Source: Desulfoplanes sp.
Lineage (GTDB): Bacteria > Desulfobacterota > Desulfovibrionia > Desulfovibrionales > Desulfomicrobiaceae
Assembly: GCA_028708105.1 (NCBI GenBank)
Contig: JAQVZR010000100.1
Coordinates: 1 to 6,713 of the forward strand
DNA: 6,713 nt
Direction: 5' to 3'
The position numbers and the translations under genes were made by a program. Position 1 is the first letter of the stretch; the number at the start of each line of letters is the position of its first letter. This document shows, one piece after another, positions 5,676 through 6,713 of this stretch. The notes beneath the pieces are model-generated. The model saw only the letters and a program-made list of their open reading frames with translations. It did no database searches and was not told the DNA's origin.

Positions 5676-6713
5676 ATTTTTTCTTGAGCACTGTCCGGGG
5701 TTTGCTGCCTTCCTGGGCACCGATGACCCCATCTTGCTCCATCTGTTCAATAAATCGGGCTGCTTTGTTGAAACCTATACGTAGTCTGCGTTGGATCAGG
5801 GAAATGGAAGCCTTGCCCTGTTCCATGACAAAAGTAACTGCTTCGGCATATTTGGGATCATCCAAAATATCATTGCCATTGCCCGATTCTCCGGAAAAAC
5901 CAGCCTCTTCCTGAGACTGCTTCCATTGATTGAAATCCAGATCGAATTCCTGTTTGCTTTTTTCGGCCCAGAACGAAACCACATTCTGGATTTCATCGTC
6001 ATCCACGAAGGCTCCGTGGATACGGGTCAGACCGCCGCCGCTTTTTTTAAAAAGCATATCTCCTTTGCCCAGGAGATATTCGGCACCCACGCCGTCAAGG
6101 ATTGTCCGTGAGTCGTGTTTGGAACTGACCTGAAAGGCGATGCGGGCAGGGAAGTTGGCCTTGATCAGCCCAGTGACCACGTCGACTGACGGACGCTGGG
6201 TCGCCAGAATAAGATGGATGCCTGCGGCACGAGCTAGCTGGGCCAGACGGATGATGCTCACTTCGACCTCTTTGCCCGCTGTGAGCATCAGATCGGCCAG
6301 CTCATCAACGATAATAATCAGATAGGGATAGGGGGCTAAATCCTGAAGTTCTTCCGGCCGGACCTTGCCCATGGCGGCCAGTTTCTGGTTGTAGGACGCG
6401 ATATTGCGCACTCCCAGTTTGGCCAGAGCCTCGTAACGTTGTTCCATCTCGTAGACGGCCCAGTCCAGAGCGTTTTTGGCCAGAGTCATCTCAGTGACCA
6501 CGGGATGGACCAGATGAGGAAGGCGACTGTAGACGGCCAGTTCGATCCGTTTGGGGTCGATCATCAGTAGTTTTACTTCTTCAGGTGATGATTTGTAGAG
6601 GATACTCAGGATGATCGTATTCAGGCAGACGGATTTTCCAGCGCCCGTAGCTCCGGCAACCAGCAAATGCGGCATGGCGGCCAGATCGGCCAGCCGGGGT
6701 TGTCCTTGGATGT
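5674..6713 (-). CDS. ftsK: DNA translocase FtsK, C-terminal motor and gamma domain (5' end beyond window)
   Basis: Hexameric ATP-driven DNA pump of the division septum, which moves chromosome termini apart and activates XerCD recombination at dif. 345 residues are visible from an incomplete codon at the right edge; the N-terminal membrane domain, the linker and the start of the motor (alpha domain) lie outside. In fragment numbering: LADLAAMPHLLVAG, then Walker A GATGAGKS (20-27); MIDPKRIEL (50-58); Walker B LIIIVDEL (131-138); LILATQRPSVDVVTGLIKAN (167-186); DSRTILDGVGAEYLLGKGDML (200-220), the conserved RecA-fold segments of the FtsK/SpoIIIE family. The C-terminal winged-helix gamma domain (about 285-345) contains ASISLIQRRLRIGFNKAARFIEQME, the part that reads KOPS polarity sequences and contacts XerD. 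An acidic, Gly/Ser-rich linker joins motor and gamma domain. The gene ends normally with a lysine-rich tail. The gamma domain and the motifs favour FtsK over plasmid TraB/Tra-type translocases. Confidence 0.97.
   Translation of the reverse strand, partial: IQGQPRLADLAAMPHLLVAGATGAGKSVCLNTIILSILYKSSPEEVKLLMIDPKRIELAVYSRLPHLVHPVVTEMTLAKNALDWAVYEMEQRYEALAKLGVRNIASYNQKLAAMGKVRPEELQDLAPYPYLIIIVDELADLMLTAGKEVEVSIIRLAQLARAAGIHLILATQRPSVDVVTGLIKANFPARIAFQVSSKHDSRTILDGVGAEYLLGKGDMLFKKSGGGLTRIHGAFVDDDEIQNVVSFWAEKSKQEFDLDFNQWKQSQEEAGFSGESGNGNDILDDPKYAEAVTFVMEQGKASISLIQRRLRIGFNKAARFIEQMEQDGVIGAQEGSKPRTVLKKK

Overview
This is an ordinary-looking chromosomal window from a Gram-negative bacterium. All supported genes lie on the minus strand, so they read from right to left. 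The moderately GC-rich coding, the tripartite efflux components and the protein sequences suggest a deltaproteobacterial lineage (Desulfobacterota, perhaps a sulfate reducer). That placement is inference from sequence flavour; no marker gene here proves it.

Layout in transcription order (right to left). (1) The C-terminal motor of the DNA translocase FtsK (5674-6713); its N-terminus lies beyond the right edge. (2) An unrecognised 161-residue helical protein (5179-5664), nine bases after ftsK, whose Shine-Dalgarno sequence overlaps the ftsK stop codon, so the two are probably co-translated. (3) A 156-bp purine-rich spacer, then a monofunctional aspartokinase with two ACT domains (3619-5022). 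(4) A 137-bp spacer holding a long palindromic element that resembles a dispersed repeat, then a small SAM-dependent methyltransferase (2828-3481). (5) A 174-bp regulatory-looking spacer with three copies of a CGTTATT-type repeat and a candidate promoter. (6) A two-gene RND efflux unit: membrane-fusion protein (1496-2653) and the N-terminal half of the inner-membrane RND permease (1-1503, continuing past the left edge). These two overlap by 8 bp. The permease frame is open across the whole left end with no stop.

Functionally there are three unrelated units: chromosome segregation (ftsK plus an unknown partner), control of the first step of the aspartate amino-acid family (aspartokinase), and multidrug or solvent export (the adaptor/permease pair). 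No outer-membrane channel, transcription factor, RNA gene, insertion sequence, integrase or CRISPR array is visible. No gene-free stretch exceeds 300 bp.

I do not see a convincing new multi-gene system. The items most worth a second look are the repeat cluster in front of the efflux genes, the palindromic element after the aspartokinase gene, the unknown protein coupled to ftsK, and the altered nucleotide-binding motif of the aspartokinase.
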